The position numbers were made by a program, and so were the translations under genes. Below are positions 45,426 to 53,910 of a stretch of 64,000 bases of DNA, piece by piece (position 1 is the first letter of the stretch; each line of letters opens with the position of its first letter). This DNA is from Ammoniphilus sp. CFH 90114. GTDB lineage: Bacteria > Bacillota > Bacilli > Aneurinibacillales > RAOX-1. The notes under the pieces are model-generated. The model saw only the letters and a list, made by a program, of their open reading frames with translations. It was not told where the DNA came from and ran no database searches. The stretch covers positions 396,914 to 460,913 of the forward strand of contig NZ_SDLI01000002.1 in the NCBI RefSeq assembly GCF_004123195.1, written 5' to 3'.

Positions 45426-45992
45426 ATGGTTTATCAAATAGTTCGATTTTTAGTACGCACTTGGCTTCACTTGCGGTTCAAGATAAAGATAGAAGGATTG
45501 GAGTTTATTCCTAAGGAGGGTTGTATTCTAGCTATGAACCACCAGAGTAATTACGATTCTCTGATGGTTGGAGTTCATACCCCAAGAAAAATGTATATTA
45601 TGGCAAAGGAAGAATTGTTTAAAAAGCGTTTCTTTGCCTGGTTGATAACAGAAATGGGATCTTTTCCTGTAAAACGAGGAAGTGCAGATCTAAAATCTTT
45701 AAAGCATACGTTAAAACTGATAAAGGACGGTAACATATTCTCTATCTTTATCGAAGGAACTCGCTCCAAGAGTGGGGAGATGCAAGAACCGAAAAAGGGA
45801 ATCGGATTTATCGTGGATAGAAGTAAAGCGCCTGTAATCCCAACCTATATATATGGCGTAAAAGGTGGCTGGAGGTCTTCAGCTGGGGTGGTATTTGGTC
45901 CTCCTGTGTCATTAGAAGGTTTAACAGACTATGAAGAAATAGCAGCTAAGGTGGCAAACTCAATTGAAGAGTTGAAAAATAGAATCAAATAA
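45426..45992 (+). CDS. plsC: 1-acyl-sn-glycerol-3-phosphate acyltransferase
   Basis: Adds the second acyl chain to make phosphatidic acid at the membrane. 188 residues with the HX4D motif NHQSNYD (about 38-44), FIEGTRSKSG (motif III, about 110-119) and VIPTYIYG (motif IV, about 138-145). An N-terminal hydrophobic segment anchors it. AAAGGAAG precedes the ATG. It lies directly behind the ppk remnant and ends in a 17-bp terminator. Confidence 0.92.
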   Translation: MVYQIVRFLVRTWLHLRFKIKIEGLEFIPKEGCILAMNHQSNYDSLMVGVHTPRKMYIMAKEELFKKRFFAWLITEMGSFPVKRGSADLKSLKHTLKLIKDGNIFSIFIEGTRSKSGEMQEPKKGIGFIVDRSKAPVIPTYIYGVKGGWRSSAGVVFGPPVSLEGLTDYEEIAAKVANSIEELKNRIK

Positions 45993-46037
45993 AGATTAGA
46001 GTCTTGCTAAAGTGCCTAGCAAGACTCTAATCTTTTT
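45993..46037. terminator. strong bidirectional terminator
   Basis: 17-bp perfect stem AGATTAGAGTCTTGCTA / TAGCAAGACTCTAATCT, 7-nt loop, then T run. It also covers the stop codon of the minus-strand 50-aa gene. Confidence 0.9.
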
Positions 46038-46179
46038 CCTCATTTTTAGTATGGTCTTCAGCAACTTGTGGGAACTCCATGTCAACAGCCATTTCGAGCA
46101 AATAATCAATATCCTCGTTACTTTTTTGCTCTTTCTTGCGTTTTAGGAACCTGGTTATGAAGGAGTGATCATGGTCCAT
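46027..46179 (-). CDS. 50-residue acidic/basic small protein, unknown
   Basis: On the minus strand AGGGGG lies 9 nt before an ATG at 46179; the frame MDHDHSFITRFLKRKKEQ ... MAVDMEFPQ ends at a TAG inside the shared terminator. The sequence is strongly charged with an acidic C-terminus (EDHTKNEEKD) and no membrane segment or cysteines. No family recognised. The good ribosome site, full use of the gap and terminator support a real gene. Confidence 0.6.
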   Translation of the reverse strand: MDHDHSFITRFLKRKKEQKSNEDIDYLLEMAVDMEFPQVAEDHTKNEEKD

Positions 46180-46251
46180 GTTTTTAGACCCCCTTTATGG
46201 GTATGCTATCCTTAAATGAAAAATTCATTCAACACAGGGAGAATATGTAAT

Positions 46252-47910
46252 ATGGAAGTTAAGTTAGAAAATCCATTAATCGTTCAAAGTGATAGGAGTC
46301 TATTATTAGAAGTTCAAAATCCCCTATATGAACAGGCCAGAGATGCAATTTCACCATTTTGTGAGCTGATAAAGAGTCCGGAATTTATCCATACTTATCG
46401 AATTACTTCTTTATCAATATGGAATGCTGCTGCAGCAGGTGTTACCCCTGTGCAGATGTGTTCTGCCTTAATTCAATTCGCTAAATATGGTGTTCCTGAA
46501 CGTTTGCTGGACGAGATCCAAGACTATGCTTCACGGTATGGGATGCTAAAACTAGAGCGGTTGGATGAGAGGTTATTTCTTACTTCTCCAGATCCACTTT
46601 TGTTGACGGAGCTCCTTCGTTTCCGGGATTTGTGTTCCCTTCTAGGAGAAGAAAGAACCGATTACAGTGTAGAAGTTGCTTCTTATGCACGAGGAATTCT
46701 CAAACAGGAGTTAATTCGGCTCGGCTATCCCGTTCAAGATATTGCAGGGTATATTCAAGGTGCATCATTGACCTTATCGTTCAAAGCAGACCTAAGAGAC
46801 TACCAAAGTCAAGCTGTCGAGTCCTATTATGCTGGTGGATCGGAATTTGGAGGGAGTGGTGTCCTCGTTCTTCCTTGTGGAGCAGGAAAAACAGTAATTG
46901 GCATTGCTGCTATGGTAAAAACGGGGATGGAAACCCTGATCTTAACAACGAATGTAACTTCTGTTAGGCAATGGATTCAAGAGATTCTAGCTAAGACGGA
47001 TTTAACTGAAGACCAAGTAGGAGAGTATTCTGGAAATCAGAAAGAAGTGAAACCAGTAACGGTATCCACCTATCAGATGTTAACTTACCGCACGGGTCGT
47101 GAGGCAGACTTTACTCATATTGATTTATTTAGTCAGCGTAATTGGGGATTCATTATCTATGATGAAGTCCATATGCTCCCTGCTCCCGTCTTTCGAGTCA
47201 CGGCGGATATTCAGGCGAAGAGGAGACTTGGACTTACAGCCACGCTGGTTAGAGAGGATGGAAGGGAAGAGGATGTTTTTACCCTAGTAGGACCTAAAAA
47301 GTATGACATGCCATGGAAGGAACTAGAAAAAAAGGGGTGGATTGCGGAAGCGAATTGTTCAGAAATTCGGATTTCTATGTCCTTTTCCCTTCGTGAAGAA
47401 TACATCTATGCAAGTACAAGGCAAAAATCGAGAGTCGCTGCAGAAAACCCTGAAAAAAAGCGGGTTGTCCAGCAGATAATTGATCAGCACGAAAGGGATC
47501 AAGTCCTTATTATTGGACAATATGTTGATCAGTTAGAGGAGCTGTCTAAAGAATTAAAGATTCCGGTCATTACGGGAAAGACTCCACAGGAGGAAAGAGA
47601 CAGGCTCTATGCAAAGTTTCGGAGAAGTGAACTGAAGCGGCTCATTGTCTCAAAAGTAGCTAACTTTGCCGTCGATCTACCTGACGCTAACGTCGCGATT
47701 CAGATTTCTGGAACCTTTGGATCCCGGCAAGAAGAGGCTCAGCGGCTTGGTCGAGTCTTACGACCTAAAGAAGAAAATACCGCCTACTTTTATACTCTGG
47801 TTTCGAAAGGAACAAAGGAAGAAGAGTGGGCACGAAAACGACAGATGTTTTTGGTGGAGCAAGGCTATCAGTACAGAGTATTGGATGCCGAGTCCCTGCA
47901 TAGGGGATAG
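46252..47910 (+). CDS. XPB-type DNA helicase (SF2)
   Basis: 552 residues from the ATG at 46252 (AGGGAG 10 nt upstream; an in-frame ATG at 46216 lacks a site). An N-terminal helicase-C3-like/damage-recognition region (about 1-165) is followed by SF2 motifs: I LPCGAGKTVIG (about 207-217), II DEVH (about 304), III LTATL (about 331), and VI EEAQRLGRVLRP (about 492-503). Bacterial XPB homologues are 3'-5' helicases, suspected to act in repair or transcription-coupled processes. Monocistronic; a 750-bp repeat-rich gap follows. Confidence 0.9.
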   Translation: MEVKLENPLIVQSDRSLLLEVQNPLYEQARDAISPFCELIKSPEFIHTYRITSLSIWNAAAAGVTPVQMCSALIQFAKYGVPERLLDEIQDYASRYGMLKLERLDERLFLTSPDPLLLTELLRFRDLCSLLGEERTDYSVEVASYARGILKQELIRLGYPVQDIAGYIQGASLTLSFKADLRDYQSQAVESYYAGGSEFGGSGVLVLPCGAGKTVIGIAAMVKTGMETLILTTNVTSVRQWIQEILAKTDLTEDQVGEYSGNQKEVKPVTVSTYQMLTYRTGREADFTHIDLFSQRNWGFIIYDEVHMLPAPVFRVTADIQAKRRLGLTATLVREDGREEDVFTLVGPKKYDMPWKELEKKGWIAEANCSEIRISMSFSLREEYIYASTRQKSRVAAENPEKKRVVQQIIDQHERDQVLIIGQYVDQLEELSKELKIPVITGKTPQEERDRLYAKFRRSELKRLIVSKVANFAVDLPDANVAIQISGTFGSRQEEAQRLGRVLRPKEENTAYFYTLVSKGTKEEEWARKRQMFLVEQGYQYRVLDAESLHRG

Positions 47911-48030
47911 ATGAAGGTCGATATGAACGTGATTATGTTCCCTTATCTTCGGGTTCCTGCTCAATAAGCTTGATATCAGATCTTGGTGGGCGCTGAACCG
48001 GTTTAGACGGTTGGAGGGTCGGGGCTTGAA

Positions 48031-48216
48031 ATAGGCGGAGAATTTTCGCTTATTTTTGAAAAAGGTACGAAAATAGTCTATATAGGCGGAGAATTTTCCT
48101 TTATTTCAAGTCATAACCCTGTTTTTGTACTATTTTTCGGATTTAGCAGGAAAAATTCCGCTTATTTCATTCATTTTTATCCAGTTTAGGAGAATAGACG
48201 GAATTTTTCCGCTTAT
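48031..48216 (+). repeat. four copies of a ~23-bp imperfect palindromic repeat
   Basis: Copies at 48031-48053, 48082-48104, 48143-48165 and 48194-48216, at intervals of 51, 61 and 51 bp. Each resembles ATAGGCGGAGAATTTTCGCT followed by TAT: a GCGGA...TCCGC dyad around an A/T core. Linkers also contain A/T-rich complementary stretches (GAAAATAGT against ACTATTTTT). Located in the non-coding 755 bp after the helicase gene. Confidence 0.75.
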
Positions 48217-48306
48217 GCTTTTCTTCCCCTCTTTGTTCCCACTAAATTCAACTGAGTATCTGATACCGAGTCAACTTTCCTATTAACCTGCCTTTAAGTA
48301 GTCCAA

Positions 48307-48333
48307 CCCAAACCCAACCCACCTCTCCCCCCC
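48307..48333 (-). other. G-quadruplex-forming motif
   Basis: On the minus strand: a run of seven G, AGAGGT, GGG, TT, GGG, TTT, GGG. Four G tracts of at least three with loops of 2-6 nt fit the standard G4 rule. Unusual in this AT-rich gap; about 330 bp upstream of the oxidoreductase operon. Confidence 0.65.
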
Positions 48334-48549
48334 ACAACGACCATCCATAAAGTTTCAAACTTCTATTTCTACTAATTACTAAACCAACAACTGTCGCCAA
48401 CTCAAGTTACTCTCTGTGTTATAACGCGGTTTATTCCTGTTGCATATCAGAAACACATTTCTCCTAATTATCAAAACACTGATAATTCAACACTTAAAGC
48501 GATTACATAATTCGACTGCTTCATGTTTAAAATGTCGAATGATTGACTG

Positions 48550-48578
48550 TTGCTATTAATATTGTCGTCTGTTATAAT
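48550..48578 (+). promoter_or_regulatory. sigma-A promoter of the oxidoreductase operon
   Basis: TTGCTA, 17 nt, TATAAT, about 90 bp upstream of the first oxidoreductase gene. A TTGACT seven bases further up (48543) would give a 24-nt spacer and is less likely. The ~755-bp gap otherwise holds the repeats and G4 motif. Confidence 0.65.
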
Positions 48579-48665
48579 CTGGTTAGTGAAAATACTGAAT
48601 AATGATAATATAAAATAGTTTATTACTGTGTTTATAGTGAAAACTGCCTTGGGGGAGGGAACGCA

Positions 48666-49661
48666 ATGTTACCAAAGAAAAATGAGTTAGGATTTTTTGA
48701 GATACGCTTAGAATCTATTGGAGGTTTAGGAGCCAATTTAGCAGGGAAGATGTTAGCCGAAGCAGGGGTTATGGGGCTCGGTTACAACGGAATGAACTTT
48801 TCATCCTACGGTTCCGAGAAGAAGGGTTCACCTGTTAAAGCATTTGTCCGTTTCTGTGAGCCTGACGTTGAAGTTCGTGCACATAGCCCGATCGAACAGC
48901 CGCATGTTGTTGGGATTTTTCATGAAGCTTTATATAAAACAGTAGATGTATGTAGTGGTGTTTATCCAGACAGTATCGTTCTAGTTAATACAACTAGAGG
49001 GGTTGATGAAGTTCGCAAGGATCTGAAGTTGGAGTATGGAACACTTGCCATAGTTGATGCTTTAAGCATTGCCGTTGAAGAGAAGACCAAGGTAAATACA
49101 GCTATGTTAGGGGCTCTATTCCGTGTCTGTGACTTCTTAGATCCAGAAGCGATGAAGAATATCATTCGTAAGACCTTTGAAAAGAAATATCCTCATTTAG
49201 TTGAGCCGAATATCCGAACTTTTGATAGAGGATATGAGGAAGTTCAGTTTAAGACTTATGAAGCACCTGCTGACGCAGAAGCTCGTTCCTTTGTTCGACC
49301 TGAACCTATTCTAGGTTACGAAACACAGCCTATTGGTGGGGTAATCGTAAACCCTGGGAACAGCATCCTGAAGGACTTAAGTGGTTCTAGACAAGGATTC
49401 TTACCAGAATATCATGATGACAAGTGCATCCATTGCGCGGCCTGTGATACCGTTTGTCCGGACTTCTGTTTCGTATGGGAAGAGCGCCCGGATAAGAAGG
49501 GTCGTCCACAGATGTTCCTGCAAGGAATTGACTATCAATATTGCAAGGGCTGCCTCAAGTGTGTTCAGGCCTGTCCGGTAGAAGCATTAACAGATAAACG
49601 TGAAGAAGTTGGCTACGCTGAGGATCATCGCATTCCGCATAAGTTCGTGATGGCTCAATAA
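48666..49661 (+). CDS. 2-oxoacid:ferredoxin oxidoreductase, gamma-delta fusion subunit
   Basis: 331 residues. The N-terminal gamma domain (about 10-185; RLESIGGLGANLAGKMLAEA) is the catalytic-scaffold/CoA-side domain of the family. A linker leads to the delta-type ferredoxin domain (about 235-310) with two [4Fe-4S] motifs: Cys254-257-260-264 (CIHCAACDTVCP) and Cys293-296-299-303 (CKGCLKCVQACP), which wire electrons to ferredoxin. GGGGGAGGG precedes the ATG. The alpha-beta gene follows 17 bp later. These oxygen-sensitive enzymes oxidise 2-oxoacids to acyl-CoA and CO2. Confidence 0.9.
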   Translation: MLPKKNELGFFEIRLESIGGLGANLAGKMLAEAGVMGLGYNGMNFSSYGSEKKGSPVKAFVRFCEPDVEVRAHSPIEQPHVVGIFHEALYKTVDVCSGVYPDSIVLVNTTRGVDEVRKDLKLEYGTLAIVDALSIAVEEKTKVNTAMLGALFRVCDFLDPEAMKNIIRKTFEKKYPHLVEPNIRTFDRGYEEVQFKTYEAPADAEARSFVRPEPILGYETQPIGGVIVNPGNSILKDLSGSRQGFLPEYHDDKCIHCAACDTVCPDFCFVWEERPDKKGRPQMFLQGIDYQYCKGCLKCVQACPVEALTDKREEVGYAEDHRIPHKFVMAQ

Positions 49662-49678
49662 TAAGGGGGGTACGTATT

Positions 49679-51979
49679 ATGGCAATCGATTATGAAAAGG
49701 AAAAAGCAGCGCTAAACCAGAGTAAACCTGCACAGAAGCTCGTGTTTGAATCGGGTAACGAAATGGCGGCTATGGCAGCAGCTCAGATTAACTATCATAT
49801 CATGGGGTATTTCCCAATCACTCCGTCTACTGAAGTAGCTCAGTTCTTAGATGCAATGAAGGCGAAAGGCCAGCATGACATTGTACTTATTCCTACTGAT
49901 GGTGAACATGGTTCAGCAGGTTCCTGTTATGGGGCGGCTGCGGCAGGAGCACGTGTCTTTAATGCCACATCCGCCAATGGATTCTTGTATATGCTCGAGC
50001 AGTTGCCAGTACAATCGGGAACTCGCTTTCCTATGGTTATGAACTTGGCTACTCGTGCCATCAGTGGACCGTTGGACATACGTGGAGACCACTCAGACTT
50101 ATACTATGGTTTCAATATCGGATGGCCTATCTTGTTAGCTAGAACACCACAGGCTGTTTACGATATGAATATTATGGCTTTGAAGCTAGCAGAGCATCAC
50201 GATGTTCGCCTTCCGGTGCTAGTTGCTTATGATGGGTTCTTTACATCTCATCAGAAGCGTAGAGTACAATACTTCGAAGATCGTAAGGTGGTTCAAGACT
50301 TCGTTGGTCCACAACCGAAGAACTACAACTTCGCATTAGATCCAGCGAATCCGATTACGGTTGGACCTTATATGAACGATCCTGACCTCATTAATAATAA
50401 TTATCAACAATCCGAAGCGATGTACCGTGCCTATGACGTATTTAAGCAAATTTCTAAAGAGTACTATGAGCTATCTGGACGCGAGTACCCGATCTTAGAT
50501 CTTTACCAGATGGAAGATGCAGAAGTAGCGGTGTTCCTCATTAACTCTGCTTCAGAAACGGCTAAGGATGTTGTCGATAAGCTCCGTGCTAAAGGAATCA
50601 AGGCGGGAGTGATTAGTCCGAATATCATTCGTCCGTTCCCAGTGAAGGAGATCCAAGAAGCCCTAAAGAATGTGAAGGCGTTAGTGGTTGGTGAGCGTGC
50701 AGATTCCTACGGCGGTCATGGAGCGAATATTACACACGAAATCAAGTCAGCTCTACAGAGTGACCGTAATCCTGCTATGGTGATCAGCCGGGTATTCGGG
50801 GTTGGGGGTAAGGACTTCTATTCTGATGATGCAGAGAACTTCTTCCAATTGGGATTAGATGCAATTGAAAAAGGATACATTGAGAAGGCGTTTGACTACT
50901 ACGGTCACACCCCGGGTAAAGCGGAATTATCACCAAAGCGTGTACTTGAGCCTCTTTATGGCGATGCCTATAAAACAGGATTAATTAAGGTAACGAAGAA
51001 TGAGGAAACTGGAAAGTTAGATGTGAAGATTCCCCCTCTTCGCAGCTTGACAGGGAAACCGAAGCGAATCGCCCCTGGTCACGGAGCGTGTCCTGGATGC
51101 GGAATCTTCCCGGGATTAGAAATGTTCTTTAAAGGAATCGAAGGGGATATTGTCGTTCTATTCCAAACGGGATGTGCGATGGTTGTTACTACAGGTTACC
51201 CGTATAGTTCTCATAAGCAGACGTATATCCATAACCTATTCCAAAATGGAGGCGCCACGCTATCCGGTGTCGTTGAAGCTTTCCATGAGCTAAAGCGACG
51301 TGGGGAAATTGAGGTGCAAGATGACTTTACGTTTGTCATGGTGACTGGAGACGGTGGTATGGATATCGGTATGGGACCTGCCATTGGTGCCGCACTACGT
51401 AACCATAAGATGATCATTCTTGAGTATGATAATGAGGGATACATGAATACCGGAAGTCAGTTGTCCTATTCCACTCCTTTAGGTCATATGACGACCACTT
51501 CTAATGTTGGGAAGTACCAAGGTGGTAAGGCTTTCCACCATAAGGATACTGTTCAAATTATGGCTTCTACTAATATTTCTTATGCCTTTACAGGTACGGA
51601 AGCCTACCCACAAGACTTATTGAAAAAAGCAGCGAAAGCCCAATGGTACGCGCAAAATGTGGGAACGGTATACGGTAAGATCCTTATTGCTTGTCCTCTT
51701 AACTGGAAGTCTCCAGATGAACTCGGGGAATCTATCGTTGGAACGGCCGTTAATACTTGCTTCTTCCCACTTTATGAAATCGAGAATGGGGTAACGAATA
51801 TCACCTACGATCCAGAAGAGAAAGGGAAGCGGGTAGATGTTTATGAATGGGTGAACTCGATGGGGAAGACGAAGCACCTAACTAAACCTGAATATGCGGA
51901 TATGTTAGATACCTTCCGTCAAGAAGTAGAGAGACGCTGGAGAAAGTTAAAAGAGAAGCATCTTAATCCTTATTTATAA
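49679..51979 (+). CDS. 2-oxoacid:ferredoxin oxidoreductase, alpha-beta fusion (probably pyruvate type)
   Basis: 766 residues. The alpha part (about 1-430) has GNEMAAMAAAQINYHIMGY, the PITPST loop and GDHSDLYYGF; a transketolase-C-like domain follows. The beta part (about 455-766) binds thiamine diphosphate through GDGGMDIG (557-564) ... YDNEGYMNTGSQ (about 584-595) and a third cluster through CPGCG and a C-terminal ACPLNW cysteine. GDHSD and DNExYMNTG are shared with pyruvate enzymes, so pyruvate is the best guess; oxalate or other 2-oxoacids are not excluded. GGGGGG precedes the ATG. Terminator at 51988. Confidence 0.9.
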   Translation: MAIDYEKEKAALNQSKPAQKLVFESGNEMAAMAAAQINYHIMGYFPITPSTEVAQFLDAMKAKGQHDIVLIPTDGEHGSAGSCYGAAAAGARVFNATSANGFLYMLEQLPVQSGTRFPMVMNLATRAISGPLDIRGDHSDLYYGFNIGWPILLARTPQAVYDMNIMALKLAEHHDVRLPVLVAYDGFFTSHQKRRVQYFEDRKVVQDFVGPQPKNYNFALDPANPITVGPYMNDPDLINNNYQQSEAMYRAYDVFKQISKEYYELSGREYPILDLYQMEDAEVAVFLINSASETAKDVVDKLRAKGIKAGVISPNIIRPFPVKEIQEALKNVKALVVGERADSYGGHGANITHEIKSALQSDRNPAMVISRVFGVGGKDFYSDDAENFFQLGLDAIEKGYIEKAFDYYGHTPGKAELSPKRVLEPLYGDAYKTGLIKVTKNEETGKLDVKIPPLRSLTGKPKRIAPGHGACPGCGIFPGLEMFFKGIEGDIVVLFQTGCAMVVTTGYPYSSHKQTYIHNLFQNGGATLSGVVEAFHELKRRGEIEVQDDFTFVMVTGDGGMDIGMGPAIGAALRNHKMIILEYDNEGYMNTGSQLSYSTPLGHMTTTSNVGKYQGGKAFHHKDTVQIMASTNISYAFTGTEAYPQDLLKKAAKAQWYAQNVGTVYGKILIACPLNWKSPDELGESIVGTAVNTCFFPLYEIENGVTNITYDPEEKGKRVDVYEWVNSMGKTKHLTKPEYADMLDTFRQEVERRWRKLKEKHLNPYL

Positions 51980-51987
51980 GTTTTGTG

Positions 51988-52017
51988 GCGATGACATCAT
52001 GATGTCATCGCTTTTTT
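51988..52017 (+). terminator. intrinsic terminator of the oxidoreductase operon
   Basis: Perfect 11-bp stem GCGATGACATC / GATGTCATCGC with AT loop and six T residues. Confidence 0.93.
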
Positions 52018-52087
52018 ACTTATGTCATGTATAGGACATTCTTGACGAGAATACATATACACATAAAAGGTTTAAGGGGGGAGAACG

Positions 52088-53374
52088 TTGCAGATTCATG
52101 TCGTCCAACCAGGAAACACACTGTATGGAATTTCACAGGCCTATGGCGTGCCAGTAAATACGATAGCCCAAGTAAATCAAATCAATATGCAAAGTTCGTT
52201 AGTTGTCGGCCAAACGCTAGTCATTCCTATAACGGGAATGTACTACTGGGTTCGTGCCGGGGATACCTTGTTTGAATTGGGAAGAAGATTCGGGACAAGT
52301 GCTCGAACACTTGCGCGGATTAATCGTATTCCGTTAAATAGGCCCTTGCCTGTTGGTCTGCGGCTCTATATTCCACCAAGAGCGAAATACCGAGCGGAGA
52401 TTAATGCATATGTGGAGCCAAGGGGAACCGAAGTTGCTCCCGGGTTAGAACAAGCAGCAAGAGATGCCGCACCGTATTTAACCTACCTTGCTCCATTTAG
52501 TTATCAAATCAATCGAGATGGAACTTTACGGCCCCCCTTACTTAATCAATTCCCAAGTATTGCTGCTAGTCAGAATGTCACACTTATGATGGTGGTTACG
52601 AACTTAGAGAATGACCAATTCAGCTCCGAGCTAGGTGCCATTATTTTAAATAATGAGGAAATCCAGAATCGGCTACTGAACAATATTATAACTACAGCTA
52701 AGCAGCGTGGGTTTCGGGATATCCACTTTGATTTAGAATTTTTGAGAGAAGAAGACAGGGAAGCCTATAATCGTTTTCTCCGAAAGGCTGCAGCTCGAAT
52801 TCGTGCAGAGGGATTTCTTATTTCAACAGCCCTTGCCCCTAAAACGAGTGGGGAACAAACGGGGGCTTGGTATACAGCCCATGATTATGCAGCCCATGGT
52901 CAAATCGTGGATTTCGTTGTCATCATGACCTATGAATGGGGATATAGTGGAGGCCCACCTATGCCTGTGTCTCCCATTGGTCCTGTACGCCAAGTCTTAG
53001 AATATGCGATTAGCGTGATGCCTGCGAATAAGGTAATGATGGGGCAAAATCTTTATGGATATGATTGGACATTACCCTACGTAGCTGGGGGACCTTATGC
53101 TAGAGCTCTAAGCCCTCAGGCGGCCATTGATCTCGCCCGTAGGCAAAACGTGGCCATTATGTATGATTATCGAGCTCAAGCTCCACACTTTGACTATTGG
53201 GACGCAGAAGGAAAACAACACAAGGTTTGGTTTGAAGATGCTCGTTCCATACAAGCGAAATTCAACTTGGTGAAAGAACTTGGGCTTCGAGGCGTTAGCT
53301 ACTGGAAATTAGGTTTGCCGTTTCCACAAAACTGGCTATTAATAACGGAAAATTTTGAAGTGGTTAAAAGATAG
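52088..53374 (+). CDS. LysM-GH18 spore peptidoglycan hydrolase (YaaH/SleL-like)
   Basis: 428 residues from the TTG at 52088 (GGGGGGAG upstream). Two N-terminal LysM repeats (MQIHVVQPGNTLYGISQAYG, about 1-48; YYWVRAGDTLFELGRRFG, about 50-97) bind peptidoglycan; the C-terminal GH18 domain (about 110-428) has the catalytic strand IHFDLEF (about 217-223), MTYEWGYSGG and YWKLGLP. No signal peptide, as in YaaH/SleL proteins, which are deposited on spores and cut cortex fragments at germination. Single gene after a terminator. Confidence 0.9.
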   Translation: MQIHVVQPGNTLYGISQAYGVPVNTIAQVNQINMQSSLVVGQTLVIPITGMYYWVRAGDTLFELGRRFGTSARTLARINRIPLNRPLPVGLRLYIPPRAKYRAEINAYVEPRGTEVAPGLEQAARDAAPYLTYLAPFSYQINRDGTLRPPLLNQFPSIAASQNVTLMMVVTNLENDQFSSELGAIILNNEEIQNRLLNNIITTAKQRGFRDIHFDLEFLREEDREAYNRFLRKAAARIRAEGFLISTALAPKTSGEQTGAWYTAHDYAAHGQIVDFVVIMTYEWGYSGGPPMPVSPIGPVRQVLEYAISVMPANKVMMGQNLYGYDWTLPYVAGGPYARALSPQAAIDLARRQNVAIMYDYRAQAPHFDYWDAEGKQHKVWFEDARSIQAKFNLVKELGLRGVSYWKLGLPFPQNWLLITENFEVVKR

Positions 53375-53431
53375 TGCCTTTTAGCATATCCTGTCCTTGT
53401 TCCTTATATGATGGAATGAGGGGGGATCACT

Positions 53432-53860
53432 TTGTTTCTTCTGCACCTCTTTCTTTTGTTCCTTGCTTGGGGGCTTGTTTTAGTGTCAGAGAAGGCTTTT
53501 CCAAAGATGAGTCCACTTATTAATCAGGGATCAGAATGGGTTGCTTTGTTATTGTTTAAGCCGTTACATTTGCTTGTGGCTTTTGTTTGTTTTATGTCAG
53601 CGTGTCTCCTTGTTCGTTATACCACATTATACTCCATGCAAATCGTCTTCTCAGGAGTAAATAGGTATATGAAACAACGGCTTGCTAGTAGTTTGCTTTT
53701 ATTCGTCAATTTTTGCGTTGTTCTAGCTATTTTGAGTAAACATTTATTGCCGGCACTCATTCTTTTTGGATTGATTACTTTTTATGATCTGTTTCGTTGG
53801 ATTACTACAGTGCGTAGAAATAAGAGATTGAAAACAGCGATGCGCGAACTTCAGCCATAG
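53432..53860 (+). CDS. 142-residue membrane protein, unknown
   Basis: Start TTG at 53432 with GGGGGGA 5-6 nt upstream. About four hydrophobic helices (near 1-18, 37-65, 88-106 and 108-124) and a basic C-terminus (TTVRRNKRLKTAMREL). I recognise no family. It may be co-expressed with the spore hydrolase 57 bp upstream, as there is no terminator between them. Confidence 0.65.
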   Translation: MFLLHLFLLFLAWGLVLVSEKAFPKMSPLINQGSEWVALLLFKPLHLLVAFVCFMSACLLVRYTTLYSMQIVFSGVNRYMKQRLASSLLLFVNFCVVLAILSKHLLPALILFGLITFYDLFRWITTVRRNKRLKTAMRELQP

Positions 53861-53870
53861 ACGAACACAC

Positions 53871-53896
53871 AGAGGGTGACCTTAGGGTCACCCTCT
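53871..53896. terminator. hairpin between convergent genes
   Basis: 11-bp stem AGAGGGTGACC / GGTCACCCTCT with TTAG loop but no T run on either strand; probably a terminator or transcript-end stabiliser. Confidence 0.55.
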
Positions 53897-53910
53897 ACAA
53901 ATGAAGTAAC

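Noticed and set aside
46632-46967. 111-codon open frame on the plus strand
   Set aside because: Out-of-frame shadow inside the XPB helicase gene, whose motifs are intact.
48031-48216. CRISPR array
   Set aside because: Repeats are imperfect palindromes with only four copies, uneven spacing, no leader and no cas genes.
48543-48578. TTGACT with TATAAT as a promoter pair
   Set aside because: The spacer would be 24 nt; TTGCTA at 48550 gives a proper 17-nt spacer.
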